A DNA stretch of 64,000 nucleotides from Tetrahymena thermophila SB210 (lineage: Eukaryota; Ciliophora; Oligohymenophorea; Hymenostomatida; Tetrahymenidae): the NCBI RefSeq assembly GCF_000189635.1, contig NW_002476199.1, positions 124,001 to 188,000 of the forward strand, written 5' to 3'. Both the position numbers and the translations under genes were made by a program. A model generated the notes under the pieces. That model was not told where the DNA came from. It did no database searches and was given only the letters and a program-made list of their open reading frames with translations. The number at the start of each line of letters is the position of its first letter. Position 1 is the first letter of the stretch. Shown here piece by piece: positions 1-13,249 of the stretch.

Positions 1-644
1 AATCCCAAGGCTTCATTTCATAATCACCAAAATATGCATTTGTTGTTTAATTATTAATAGCTTAGATGTTATTTCTTTAGCTTAGTATCATTTACAATTT
101 TTTAGATTTAAGACTAGGTTATCTATTAGATTACTACTGTTATAATTATTATTTTACTTGTAATTTTGGTTCATATTTTTATCCGTAGTACTTTTTTAAA
201 TGAGAGAAGTCTTATGATTTTTCAACACTATTGTTTATTTGTTATAATTGCTTTTCAGCTGAAGTGTTTAATGTTGCTATTTATAAATTTTATTTCTTTA
301 AATTAGCCGTTAATAAATCAGGAGAATTTTAGGAAATTTCTCCACTATTATCCATATATTTCTTAAATATTAGTCTTGATCTTTAGCAGGTAATTCTCTT
401 ATTATTTGGTGTATAGGTCTTCATCTAAGGAGAGTAGTCAATTTCTGCTTCATCAATAAGGACAGGACATGAGGGTACCTTTATAGTCACTTCATTATTA
501 TTGGAAGGCATTAAAAAATTGTTATACTTACTTTTATTTTTAATAGTAAACTTTTATTATTAAAATCCGTTTGTGGTCTTTTAATTAATTAATTCAAAAT
601 AATTGTTTTGAGTTGGCTTTAGGCTATTTTAAGGAGTTTTCAAA

Positions 645-1082
645 ATGAAGGGAGACCTATCATTTAACTATTATCTTGAAACAGGAGAAACAAAGTTTGT
701 TTCCTTCATTTAGGATTTGTAGAAAATAGGTGATACAGGAGCTAGATTTTGTTATTAGTTAGAAGGAGAATTATTTGTTATTTAAAGAGTTGGTGCATCG
801 TCTCTTTAGTTTGATTTACCTTATAATTCAGATAAATATCTATCCTTATATGAAGGAAGTGGACGATTCATAATTTCACTTTCTTTGCCTTCATTTAAAG
901 GGAGGGAAAGAATTCTATAATTATTGTTGATGTTAGGAGATTTTACTAATTTACTATTCAGTTTGGGCTTTGTTTACAGCATAATTTTTTAAGAATAAGA
1001 ATAAGATATCAATCCATTTTTATTATTCTTAATAGTATTCAACGGAGGAATATTTTCTTTCATGTTATTTAAAATGATGTGA
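645..1082 (+). CDS. possible C-terminal part of a membrane protein
   Basis: A 145-codon frame ending in TGA at 1080, open back to an in-frame TGA at 609. It begins MKGDLSFNYYLETGETKF and ends with a hydrophobic stretch (LGDFTNLLFSLGFVYSIIF) followed by a second hydrophobic segment, FLLFLIVFNGGIFSFMLF. This resembles the tails of large ciliate multi-pass membrane proteins, but that is an impression only. Frame 1 is also free of TGA from base 1 to 645, and frame 2 from base 2 to about 217, so the window edge may cut a larger gene whose exons lie in different frames. I could not place a convincing splice junction. The sequence may equally be a decayed fragment or a chance frame in TGA-poor DNA. 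Confidence 0.3.
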
Positions 1083-2389
1083 GACTTTCTATGTTTAGCG
1101 TTGATGTTAGAAGGAGTTAAGCATAAATTCTCCAAATCAAATTAAGATTCTAATCTTCTTTAAGTAAGCATTTATTTCTAAGATTTTGTTTTTTATCTTT
1201 TTTTATTAACTAATTTTTTTTTTTGATTAAATTATAATTTTTTAAATAATTGTAAAACAATGTTTAAATTGCTATTTTGTGTGGATATTTGAAGGTTAAA
1301 ATAAATCTTTTGATTTATTGAATGATGAAAATCTTTTAAATTATATTAAATTAAATTTTATCAAAAAAAAAAAATCAATATCTTTAAAAAGCTTCCTAAA
1401 AATTTATCTATATTATTTTTTGTCTAATATTTGTGATGCATATTATCATAGAAAATAAAAAAATAGTATTTTTGTAGGTGTAATAGCAACTTATTCAAGT
1501 CATTATTAAATTATTTATCTACTATTTTAACTTACAGTTTTAAAATAATAAATAATTAAAGCAGGTTTTTGTTTTAAATATAAAAATTGTTTATTGATAC
1601 AAAGTGCGAGCTCAAGCAAAATATTCTTTCCCTGTTCTGTTTTAATTTTAAATAATTTCAATGTAAATATTCCTTACAATTTTTATAATGTTAATGCACC
1701 TTCAAATGCCAAAGAAAGATTATAATTTTTAGAATTTTATAAACAAGCTACAGTAAAGTTCTAGTAAAAGGATTTTGGCAACAAATTATTCAAATATTTC
1801 AAAGAAGCAAAAATAGATTTGATATGCTAATATGAAATAGATTTGGTTTGCTTTTGATTTACTATAAAGGAGTTAATCAGATTAGGAAACACTATAACGT
1901 ATGAGATTGAATAACTAATTTTATTAAATATGTATATTAACTTGCTAAAATTATAATGAAAAAGTAAATTAGTCTTTTATTTTTGAGAATGAATTACTTT
2001 TAATTAAAACTTTTAAGCTTAAAAAGATCAAATTATTGATAAATATTTTTTAAATTAATTTGTTATCCAAATTATTTTCTTACAACTCAAAAAAAATAAA
2101 TATACTTTGAAGTTTTATCTCTTTAAATCTAATGAAATACATAATTAAATTGAAAATTTTGTTAGATGCAAAGAGTAAATAGAGTAAAATAAATACATAC
2201 ATACATAATAATCATATTTCTTGATTTAATTTAATTTATAGGTAATTAATTTGTTTAATTTATAATAGTAGTTAATTAGTTTTTAAAATATTTTTTATTT
2301 TCAGTCATATTTTTTAATAACTGTAAATTGATTGAAATTCCAATTTAATTTGACTAGCATATTGTTATTATAAAAAGGTAGTTTGGGTT
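1083..2389. other. AT-rich intergenic spacer
   Basis: About 1.3 kb of very AT-rich DNA with A and T runs and no coding-like frame that I can support. It separates the fragment on the left from the 3' end of the hydrolase gene on the right. I see no repeat unit or RNA gene here. Confidence 0.6.
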
Positions 2390-4730
2390 TCATTATATCT
2401 AATTTAGAATTTTTATTGACTTTATAACTATTTGTTATAGATACTTTTGTAATATTTACTTCATCGCTTTGAGATTAAATAAATTACTAATTTAAAAATA
2501 AAAAAATCAAATTAATTTATTTGATAAAATCTTAAAAAATGATTGATTGAATATTTAATTAATTACCTATTCTGCATTATAAGCTTTAAAATGGCAAAGA
2601 ATAATATATAAAGGAAGCATTTAACTAACAGCTTAAATTTATTTTTCCTGGGAAGATGAGTTCCATAAATATATTTAGGCTTTTTGCTAATTTTCTTGCA
2701 AATTTACTTTTCATTTGTAATTTTTTCTTAGTTAGCTTTCTTAACTTGAGGGTCAAATGGATTCGAGTATGAAGGCATAGGTGAGCTATTTAAATAATCC
2801 AATATTTTACTGCTTTCACAAATATTGCAATCTTCTTCAACTCTTTTGATTTTCTTTTTTTAAGGAGATTGATGTTTATGATGGTATTTTTAAGAAACTG
2901 CCTAATTTTCATTTTGTTTACTTAAATTTTAAGAGTCTGTACTTCTCAAAGAGTTATTACTTATTAAGGATTTGCTTTATTTATTTGTATTTCGCTTATT
3001 TTATTATTTGTACATTTATTTTATTGATTCGCTTTCACTTTATTATTCTTCTTCTTCATCATCATCATCATAATCATCTTAGCTAAAATCTTCTTTACTT
3101 AAATCTTGGGAAATGCTAGATAAGCTCTTTTTAGAATAAAAAGATAGAATTCCTGAATTGCATTCTTGAGGTGTTTACTTTTTACTTACAGCTCTAATTT
3201 AACTAGTAAAGTCTTATTTATGATCAATAGGATGAGAGAAAGGAATTTAATCTTATTTTGAATTAATAGTATTAGCATTGTGTTTACTTTGTATATCTAA
3301 CCATTGACTAATTATATTTAAAACTTCTGATTTGTTTGAGTCTAATAAAAATAAGTGCTATTAGTCTTTTAAAATTTTTATAGTCTTATCTAGAATACCT
3401 ACTTTACAATAAAGAGTAATAGAATCTTATTAATTTACAATTTAATCCTCCTATCCATATAAAATTAAAAGAGGTACATTAACATTTAATAAATTGTCCA
3501 AAACGAAATTCTAAATATTTATCAAGTCATAAGCCATTCCAATTCTATTCAAAATATAATAAAATGTATTATTGATTGAGACTTCAATTTTAATAAATTA
3601 CGTAATACAATTAGTTTAACCATCATTCAGTAGTATATCTTTTTTTATTTGATAATTACTACGGTGAAGTACAGAAAAATTAGTTTTTAAGTTAAAGTAC
3701 AGGGACTGTTTGTTTATTTTAATAAAAAATTTTTAATAATTTAAAAATCAGTAATTAAACATTTATTTTACTGGATTAAGCTTGGAAAGAAAAAATAGAA
3801 CTGCATTTGAAGCAAAATTATATTTATTGTAAATAAGAGGAATACTAATCATAGCACTATAGCTGATAAATCCATTTATTTTTATAGTTTGAGGATTTAA
3901 TATCATACAACTTAGAATTATCGGTACAGCTATTGAGCAAGCTATTATATAAATAGGTCTCGAATGAGATAATCTATCATACACCGATATAAAATCGCTT
4001 TGAAGTTCTTTACAACTAGAGTTCATCCTTTTACCTCCTGAATGCCTTAATTGTGTTTTAATTAAAAATATTATTTGATCATTCACAAATGAAAGAAAAT
4101 TGGAATAAAATCGTAAATTTAACAACTTTATTTTTTTATAAATGTTTTTTAATTTTATATTTTTCTATTTGATATTAAAATTAATTAATTCAGATCATTA
4201 AACAAAGTTAAGTATAAAATAATTAATAAATAAATAAACAAATACCCAAAGCCTGAAAAGTCAAAAAGATGGACTTCATAGCCTAATCCTACAAGGATAA
4301 AAGCAGTCTAATTAAAGTAAAACAGAGTTAACTTTGAAAATTACAAAAACTATACCTCCATATAGTGTGCAGAAGTTTCATATAATCCATGTGCTATGAT
4401 TATTTAGCTCGATAAATTTGCAGAATATTTCTATTTAAGGTGTGTATGGTATATTTTTTGATTGCAAAACTCTTTATTTTAAATATACTCACGGATGATC
4501 GTGATGTTATCGCATTAAAATTCTCCCAAAAAATAACACTCATTAGAAACAAACAATAAATTTTTGTCTTCTAAAAATACTTTTTTAGCAGCTTACGTCT
4601 ATTGTTCATTTTTACTAATGAATTATGGTGGATATAGAGTACTACTTGTGCTGCTGTTATTCTACTAGAAACTCATTTATGAATCCAGTGAATCTTAGGA
4701 ATTAATTTTTTTATCTACAACACTATCCAT
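2390..4730 (-). CDS. alpha/beta hydrolase, monoacylglycerol-lipase-like, tail-anchored
   Basis: Serine hydrolase fold protein of about 664 residues. Exons are 4730-4246, 4045-3772, 3705-2567 and 2486-2390; introns of 200, 66 and 80 nt restore one frame. Landmarks in order: IIIAHGLYE oxyanion strand (His114-Gly), GLGYEVHLFDFSGFG joined across intron 1 to HSGGKR, nucleophile elbow IIACSIAVP (Ser199), acid LYGQEDQIV (Asp340), and base KDQQHLFLL (His370). This order and the 30-residue Asp-His gap match acylglycerol lipases. The elbow departs from the family G-x-S-x-G: both flanking glycines are replaced, giving A-C-S-I-A. After the fold comes about 260 residues of acidic and Ser/Gln-rich sequence and a hydrophobic segment (LLVKCFLYILFFAILKL), so a membrane-anchored tail is likely. 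The start at 4730 is the first Met in a frame that stays open upstream; 4676 is an alternative. Substrate unknown. Confidence 0.85.
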
Positions 4731-6090
4731 TGCAATATATTATTTATAATATCTGATAGCCTTTATATTTTCTTGCAAATGAAAAATTAAGTGTATTTTA
4801 ATAGCTTATCTAGCTTAGTAAGTAAGTATTTTTGCTTTGAGATTTACTATTTTTACAATTAACTTGTATATGATACTAAAAAATTATATATGTTTCTTTA
4901 GTAGTCTTTATTAGCCTATTTTTTGTTACTACAAAATTTATTTTGATTGTTTTTTTGATGAAAATATTAAACGTATAAATTAATTTGTTTTTAAATTAAA
5001 AAATCTTTATAAAAGCAAGCAAGCACACAAAATTCTTTTTCTTAATTCATTTAAAAACACTGGATATACAAGCAATTAATTATTTTGATATTGTTTCTTT
5101 ATATATGTTTCAATGATTTTATTGAAAAATCATAAAATTTCATTCAAAAATAAGTAAGTGACGTAAACAGACTGCTACATCATTGAATGAATGCATAACT
5201 AGCTGAAATTGGAGAAAGTAGAAGAAACAGAATATATTTTTATAAAATATATTTATGTGGATTCATATTCATGGTAGTTAACTATACAGCTAAATAAAAT
5301 AATTTACTATCAACGCTCACTACTTTTACAATTTAAGTAGTTATGTTTTTATGTTGGTTGATATCTTTCAATTAAAAAATATATTTTAAAAATTTAAAGC
5401 TTAGTTCTAACTCAATATCCTAAATTGGTTATTTTCATAAGAATTAATCGCTCGCTCTGGCTTTAAAAATATTCTTAATTCGTAACGTTTCCTAAAATAA
5501 CCTCATACATCATTGTATAATAAATATCATCACCAATTTTGATCTATTACGCAATCAAAAATTGATTTTGTACTTAACTTGTATGAAGAAGAGTTTTAAA
5601 TAAATTTTGCATTTTCATTAAATAAAAAATAAATAAAATTTCAACTTATTTACTTATTTATATCATCGAATAGATAAATTTTGAATCATAAAAAAACAAA
5701 ATAATTATGAAATTTGTATAATAAATTAGAAGAACTGGGTAAATTTATTTAGGATCTTACTTAATTTTACATTGAAATTATCTAGCAAAAAAAATTTGTA
5801 AATTTAAAACAGGTAAAATAAAAAAAATTAAAATCAGTTGATTTAATTTTCAAGCAAAACTTGAATGTAAATACTTTATTTTTACTTAGCAATAAATAAA
5901 AAGCATGATATTTTATTCATAAAATTAGTTTGTTTTTTACTAATATTATATTAAAAAATATGTATCAATAAACAAATAGGCTTGGGAAATATGATTTTCC
6001 CAAAATATTACATTCTAGCTTCTGATAATTAAATTTTATAATTTAATCTATTATGAAATAAACTCAAACCTAACAAATATAATTTTCTAC
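4731..6090. other. AT-rich intergenic spacer
   Basis: About 1.36 kb between two minus-strand genes. It should hold the hydrolase promoter and the coiled-coil gene 3' flank. It is AT-rich with no coding-like frame, RNA gene or clear repeat visible. Confidence 0.6.
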
Positions 6091-9000
6091 TCACAATTAT
6101 TCATGATTTTATTGTTCTTCTACTTCTTAATCTTGGTCTATTTCTTATTTCTATGAATTTTCTTCTTCTTCTTCTTCTTCTTCATCCTCCTCTTCTTATT
6201 GATTTGTTTCCCCTCCGTTTACTTCTTCTTTGTTATCAGGTGAAAAGTCTTCTCTTTCATTTTCAGAATCTTATGATTTGTTATCATTATCAGTGTTTAC
6301 TTGAGAACTAATATTCTCAGAATAGGGTGAATTACCTGATTTGTCACGAGAACCTACTTCACTTTGAATATGTTGCTCACTCTTAAATTAATTTAAATAA
6401 TTTTCAGCCTCTTCTAAATTCAAACAACTATAGTTAAGAGCTAACTTTTCTTTTTGTTAGTCTATCTTAAGATTGATTTCATTTACTTACTATTATAATT
6501 TGTCAGCTTCTTCATAGTTTTCTGCCTATTTAAAATTATTTTCTTAATATAAATTTTATTAATTAAAATCTTTATTACTTAAACCAAATGGGTGATTTCA
6601 TTTTCAAAATCAGCAACTTTTTTTAAATTAGCTTTTATTTTTGATATTAAGTCTTTTAATTAGAAATCTAAATCAGCTTGGGTTAATTGTTAAGAACTCA
6701 TTGTATTTGTATTAGAACCAAGTGAATTATTATTCAAGTTTTCATTGGCTTAATCATTATCATTATTTATTTTTTATTCTTCTTGTTAGCTGTCTTCGTT
6801 ATTTCTATTTTCATCTTCATGGTCTGAAAGCTCTAATAGATCCTTGTGTGTAGAAACTATTTTCTATTCTAAATTATTAGAACTTTAGACATTAGAGTTA
6901 TTACAGCTATTCTATCTGTCTACTTCAGGGTATTCTTTACGGATTTATTCAATTTCAGCTTTAGTTTATTTAATCTATTTTTGGAAAATTAAAAATTTAA
7001 TAAATTATTCAAATTAATTCAATAATTTATTATTTACTTCACTTTCGAGAGTAACACTGTGTTCATAGTGTCTTTATTCTACGGAAAATTCGTGGAGAGA
7101 CTCAAGATCTTTAATCTTAATCAAAAGAAGCTAGTACTTATCAATATCTGCTGCTTTCTTTAATTCGCTTAAAGTTTTGTCACTTTCAGACTTTCTTTCT
7201 TATATCTTTTTTAAAAAAAATATAAATAAATATATGAAGTAAAATAAATAAATGATTACTTCTTCTATTTTATTCAAAATCTCTTATTCAGTCTGCTTAT
7301 AAGATTCAACTTACTTTTGCATTTCTTCAATTTATGTTGAAAGCTCTTTAATATCGTTAGCTACAGTACCAGCTTACTTTAATTATAAAAATAATTTAAT
7401 TTAATTGAATAAATAAGAATTCATTAAATAATTTTAATTTATTTTTAAAGTATGAAATCAATTAATTACTTTATATTTTTTCTGAGAAACGAGAGCTTTC
7501 TTTTCATTTTCTAATGAAGGAATTTTTTCAGAAGTCTAAGCTATCTTATTTAATATTTCAGAAATTTAATCATCTATTCTTTGTTTACTTTCATTCAAAT
7601 TTTCTAACTTTTCTTCATCTGATTAAAGTGTGCTCTTATAATTTGCATAAGTGTTGTAACTATCAGTATATTTTGTTAATGCAGATTCTCTATTTTCTTT
7701 TAATTCTTTAATTTGTAATATCTGCTCAGATAATTTATTTCTGGTCACTTGTAAATTTTCTAATATTTGATCATATTCTTACAATTTCTTTTTAAATGAC
7801 TCTTTGTTTCCTTCATTTAAAGCAATATTTTTTTCAAGTTCTTCCTTTTCAATTTTGTAATTTGCTAAATCTTCACTTATTTTTTATTCTTTTTATTCGA
7901 TACGGCGTAATTAATTCTCAAATTTAGCCTATATGTTGTTAATCTTCAAAGTTAGCTATTCAATACTATCATTCACTTGGCTTAATTCCTTTTCCTTTTG
8001 CTTCAGTTTCTTTCTTATTTCTTCAACCTCAGCTTCTAAAGCTATTAAATAAAAATGGCTTCATATAACAAAATTAAAATCTTAAATGAATAATTTTACT
8101 TTTCTTCTATAATACAAACTTCTCTTTTTCAGATGAGAATTCTCCAGTTTAACTAGTTAAATTTTATTAAATTTAATCTCTTTCTTCGTCTAAATGCTTT
8201 TTATCCAAATTTATATGGTCTTCAGTTATTTTAAGTCTTTCTGATTCTTCTTCAATTTGATATTTTTCGTTTTTTAATTTTTGATTCTATTCAGATTCGT
8301 AACTTTCCTTTTCCCTTAGCTTTTCTTTCTTGCAATCACTTAATTAAAGTAACCAACTTTCTTGATAGGAAATTTCTTGTTTAAAAAGCTATTCCTTTTC
8401 ACTATAAAAAAATAATTTTAATATTTCAGCTATCTACAAGTTAAATTTACCTTTCATATTAATTGTAGTCAGATTAGCATTAAAGAATTTGCTTTTCAGT
8501 TTACAATATCTATATAATGTATAATGTTTTGAATTAAAGTAAAGTTGTTTAATAAAATCTGTTTACATCTTCTTGCTGATGTTAAATAACTTCTTCTAAT
8601 TTTTCTGCTTCTTCAAATTAGTCATTCTCAGCATATTCTTCTTATTCTCTTTATAAATTGGTAAGTTTCTTCTTCAACTTTTAGACATCTGATTGAAGAT
8701 AATCTATTTTTAAATAAATTTATTTCATAAATAAAAATAATAATTACTTATTAATAAATAAATAAATAAATAAAAATTTTACTTGTTTTAGACATTAATT
8801 AATTTTATTTTAAGACTATTTCTGTTAGCTTTTATTTAAGCTTTATTCTCTCTTCATTAATTTTATTCATAATAAACTTTTCATCCTTTTAACTTAGCTA
8901 TTTTTAAAAATAAATTGTTTATTTAATTGATTTTAAATTAAATTTTTACTTGCTATGGTTTAGTTGGTTCTTCAGCTTTTTGAGCCTGCTTCTGCTTCAT

Positions 9001-10323
9001 TTTATCTAAGAAACGCTTAGAAGAAGATGAAGGGGTTTATTGTTTTTCAGATCCTAATGAACTGCTAGAGTTAATAGCTGATTTCTTTTCAGTCTACTCT
9101 TTTATTCTATTACTTAAATCTTCTTTATCTTTCTATTCTTCAGTTTCACTATCAGGTGCACCCCATTTGTAAATTTTTTCTTAATCATCTACTTTTAAGG
9201 TGTTGACTTAAACTTAATTAGTCTATTCATCATCATTAGGATGAATTTATTCTTCTTAATAACTTTGTTTTATTTGAATTTACTCTTCATACTAGTTTTC
9301 ATTTTACTATTTTTCTGCTTGAGGCTATTTCTTTTTGAATCTACTAAGCATACTCTCCTTCTCTTTTTGTTAAGGAGCCTCTTGTTATTCTTATTCTACT
9401 TTTTCTTCCTTTAATTTATAAAAATTACTTTTTAAACGCCTATCATTTCTTTGACTTATTTTTTAATTGGATTCAAATAAACTTAAAAAATAATAATTAT
9501 TATTACATTGTTATATTGAATTACCTAATTCTTTTAAGGCTGCTCAATGTTTTCTGCCTCTTATTATTATTGAGTTGCTGCTTGCTAAGTATTTTTTTTA
9601 AATTTAGCAAAACCTTTAGCACTCTTAGTAGGAGCGGGTGCTAAAGATGCATTTGTAGAGGTATCTTCATTAGTGATATCACTTTATATAGGCTATTAGT
9701 AGTCAACGTTTTCAAAATTACTTTTAATATCATTATTAATTGAGACAGGAGTATAAGAGCTTTAAGCTTGCTTTAATTAAGGGTTCTAAAAAGAATCAAT
9801 TTAAGATTACTCTGAATTGTTATTGAAAGATTCAGCAGGAGGTACTGTTTATTTTTTAGTCTTTAGATCTATTTATATTTTAAAATTTTTAAAAAAATAT
9901 AATAAAATAATTTGTATTTATCAAAAATGCTTCAAAAAATAATGAGATTTTACTTTTGAACATTGATTTAGACTTTTCCTAAGTAACTGACGTATTCATA
10001 GAGCTAGATGAACCATTTTCTTACTATTAATTCATGCTATTTGATAAATTATTAAAGCTTTAATTTTAGCTATTATTGTTTTTTGGAGTTGTTGATTCCA
10101 TCTTCCATGGGTTGCTTGGTTACTAACTGCTATTTAATTTTTAAGGTGTATTTCTACTACCTTCCTAAGTCTGTTGCTATCCTTATTTTTATTGTGGCTT
10201 TTAATCAGTTTATTTTTTGCCAAATAATCCTATTAAAAATAAATTATTTTAAGGAATTATAAAATTATGAAAATTTAACAAAATTAAATCAAATTATGAG
10301 TAAATACCTCCTATAAAATTCAT
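6091..10323 (-). CDS. large Gln/Ser-rich protein with long coiled coil
   Basis: Multi-exon gene ending at TGA 6091-6093. Start ATG 10323 gives MNFIG and, after a 78-nt intron (10230-10307), GLFGKK. The N-terminal part (about 10.2-9.0 kb) is low-complexity, rich in Gln, Ser, Asn and Pro, with short conserved-looking islands: KGFAKFKK, KIYKWGAPDSETEEQ and SKRFLDKMKQKQAQKAEEP. From about 8.9 kb to 6.3 kb the frame is dominated by Glu, Lys, Leu, Gln and Asn in heptad-like order, so a long coiled coil is predicted. The protein ends in a strongly acidic run around 6160-6190. Further introns interrupt it (for example 9869-9953, and others near 9.5, 8.9, 8.7, 8.4, 8.1, 7.4 and 7.2 kb); their exact edges are not fixed. 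A golgin- or cytoskeleton-type scaffold is conceivable, but no family could be named. Confidence 0.7.
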
Positions 10324-11620
10324 ATTAAGCTAATTTTTAGTTGTGTAGAAGCTATTTTTTTACTATCAAAGACTTTGAATTTATAAACCTACCTGTTTGT
10401 AGTAAATTTCCTATTTTAAATGTTGATAAAAGATGAAAAATTTTAGCAAAATCTAATTAATTATCAATTAACTTTATTAACTTATTTCCTAATAAAAAGT
10501 GTACAAATTCTTTTTTAAGCTTGATTGATTTATTTCCAAATAAGTGTACAAATAAACAAACAAATCATTTGGTAAAAGAAATCAATTAAAAAGCTAAATA
10601 AATAAATATTAACTTTATGAATATAATCTATCATCTATAAATTGTTACTAAATGTCATAAAATCTGATAATATATTTTCTAAAATAAATAGCTAGAATAG
10701 TTTAATACCAAAAATTTAATCCTCACCAACAAAAAATAGTCATAATCTAAATTACTTTTATCTTCTCATCAATTTTTTATCTCATATTTTATTAAATTTC
10801 ATTAAAATATTAAAGTAGTTTTAATAATAAAATAAATAAATAAATTTTCAAATTTAAATCATTATGTGAGTTTGTTTTTCTTCTTTTTAAAACAAATTAA
10901 TAACAATAAACTTCTTATTCAGCTGAAAGAAAGTTTTTTAACCTCAATAAATACAAAATGGCTTTTAACCAATCACTCATCTTGATAAAGATTGATATAA
11001 CTTTAATGAATTGTGCTAATTTATTTTGGATAATAGCAATATATTTTTGTTAATGTTAATTGAAATTATTTAATTTTATCAAAAAATTAGATTTATTCAT
11101 TTTATTTAGTTTGTTAATTTTTAATTTCTTATCAGACTTAGAAAAATAAATTTAGATACGCCCTATGAAACACTTTATTATTTTAATTAAATGTATCTTT
11201 CAAGATCCATTTTTAGTCTACTTTATTTTGAGTAGCAACAATATTAATTCTTGCGAGATGCGAAAATGTATTTGATATAGATTGAAAGATTTTATTTTTT
11301 CTGCACTTATCTCAGAAAATATCATAAATTTAAGTTATTTAAAAAATAGATTGACTGCTCTTTACATTATATTTGATTTATTAGTAGCAAGCAAAGAAGG
11401 AAGAAGAGAATAATAATATATTAATTAAGCTATTTTATCAGAAAATAAGCGTAGAAGAAATTATTATTGCCTACTTGAGATGCTATTAATTTTGAGGAGT
11501 TGATAGCAATCTTGAAGCATATAAAAAAAATTTTAATTTTATATTAAAGAGTCAAAAAAATAAAAAGTAAAGAAAAAAGATAAAAAGAGACAGTCATATA
11601 ATCAAAGTAATTAGAAAGAA
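10324..11620. promoter_or_regulatory. divergent intergenic region
   Basis: About 1.3 kb between the start codons of the coiled-coil gene (-) and eIF6 (+), so it must contain both promoters. It is AT-rich and holds no coding-like frame that I can support. I could not identify individual promoter elements; the label rests only on gene orientation. Confidence 0.45.
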
Positions 11621-12943
11621 ATGGCAAGAAGATGTTAATTTGAAAACTCCAACGACATCGGAGTCTTCTGCAAACTCACATCAGCATACTGTTTAGTTTC
11701 CGTTGGTGCATCTGAAAACTTCTATTCTGTTTTTGAATCTGAATTGGTCCCCCATATTCCAGTTATTCATACATCAATAGGCGGTACTCGTATCGTAGGC
11801 AGAGTAACTTGTGGTAATAATTTTATTAATTTTATTTTTAATAAGTTCAAATTCAATAGGAAATTCATTTTATTTTTTTGAGGAAAACATAATTTTTCGT
11901 TCAAGAAGAATTGAGATTTGATTATTCTTGATGTTTTAAAAATTATTTTTATTTTTCATTGCTTAATTTTATTATTTTTAACAAATTAAGGTAACAAGAA
12001 CGGTTTGTTGGTCCCTAACACTTGTAATGACAATGAATTGAGAAATATTAGAAATTCCCTTCCTGACAACGTCAGAGTAAGAAGAATCGAAGAAAAGCTT
12101 TCAGCTTTAGGTAATTGTGTTGTTGCTAACGATTATGTTGCCTTGATCCACCCTGATTTGGACAGAGAAAGTGAAGAAATTATTGCTGACACACTCGGAG
12201 TTGAAGTCTTTAGAACTACTATTGCTAATAACGTTCTCGTTGGTACTTACTGTGTTATCAATAATAGAGGTGGTCTTGTTCATCCTTTAGCTTCAGTTGA
12301 AGAGTTAGACGAACTTGCTAACCTCCTTTAAATCCCCCTTTGTGCTGGTACAATTAACAGAGGTTCTGATGTTATTGGTGCTGGCCTCGTTGTAAATGAT
12401 TGGGCTGCTTTTTGTGGTAATAAACTTTATTTTTTTTAAAATCAAAACCCAAAAAATAGGACTAAAATTTTTGTCAAAAGAGACAAAATGAATGAATGCT
12501 TGCTCAGTTTTAATTCTGAGTTTTGTCATCTTAAATATTTAGCTATTTGTTTGCAATGGTTTTTTGTAAAAGAAATAATCAAAAGTAACTTTTTGTAAAG
12601 TAGCTAACAAAATTTAAGAAAAGCAAATAATCCAAGCAATTTAGATAAAAAAAAGAAAGATAGATAGATAGAGAGATATCTACCAATCCAAAAATTAATT
12701 ATAAAATTTAAAAGACAAATATAATTCGAGAAACTTTAATTTGATTAGATTATTTTTTAATTTGAAACATTAAGCAGTTTTTGATAAAACAAAATTTAAA
12801 CAAAATTATTATTAATAAAAATAGGTTTAGATACTACTTCTACTGAAATCAGTGTTGTTGAAAATATATTTAAATTAAATGAAATGAAAGATGAAAATAT
12901 GGATAATGAAATGAGAAAAGACTTCGTTATGAACCTCGAGTGA
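11621..12943 (+). CDS. EIF6: eukaryotic translation initiation factor 6
   Basis: eIF6 binds the 60S subunit, is needed for 60S biogenesis and prevents premature joining to 40S. Three exons, 11621-11813, 11991-12416 and 12825-12943, give 245 residues, exactly the usual length. Recognisable stretches in order: [99 protein letters not shown] and [12 protein letters not shown]. Both introns split a Gly codon after the first base and start GTAATAA. TAA at 12329-12331 lies where the family has Gln (LLQIP), which is direct evidence for the ciliate nuclear code. The C-terminal tail is acidic and divergent ([12 protein letters not shown]), as usual for the family. Codon choice is richer in C-ending codons than in neighbours, which fits high expression. 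Confidence 0.98.
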
Positions 12944-13249
12944 AAGAGTTAGTAATAAGGAGTCAAATTGTATTGAACATCTATCTATCTATTAGTTTAT
13001 TTTCAAAGCAAACTGACTTAATTTAAAAATGAATGAAGTGTATTATATTTTGGGCCCTTTATATTTCTAAACATATAATTTTACTGAAAAAAATAAATAT
13101 TTAAAATTTTCTTTAGCAAGTTAATTAATTAATGTCTTCAAACAAATAATTCTTTATAGAGTTTTTTGTTGCAATAGGCCAAAAGAAGACAAAAAATAAC
13201 TAACAAACCACACAAATAAATACCCTAAGAAATTAATATTAATTTATAC

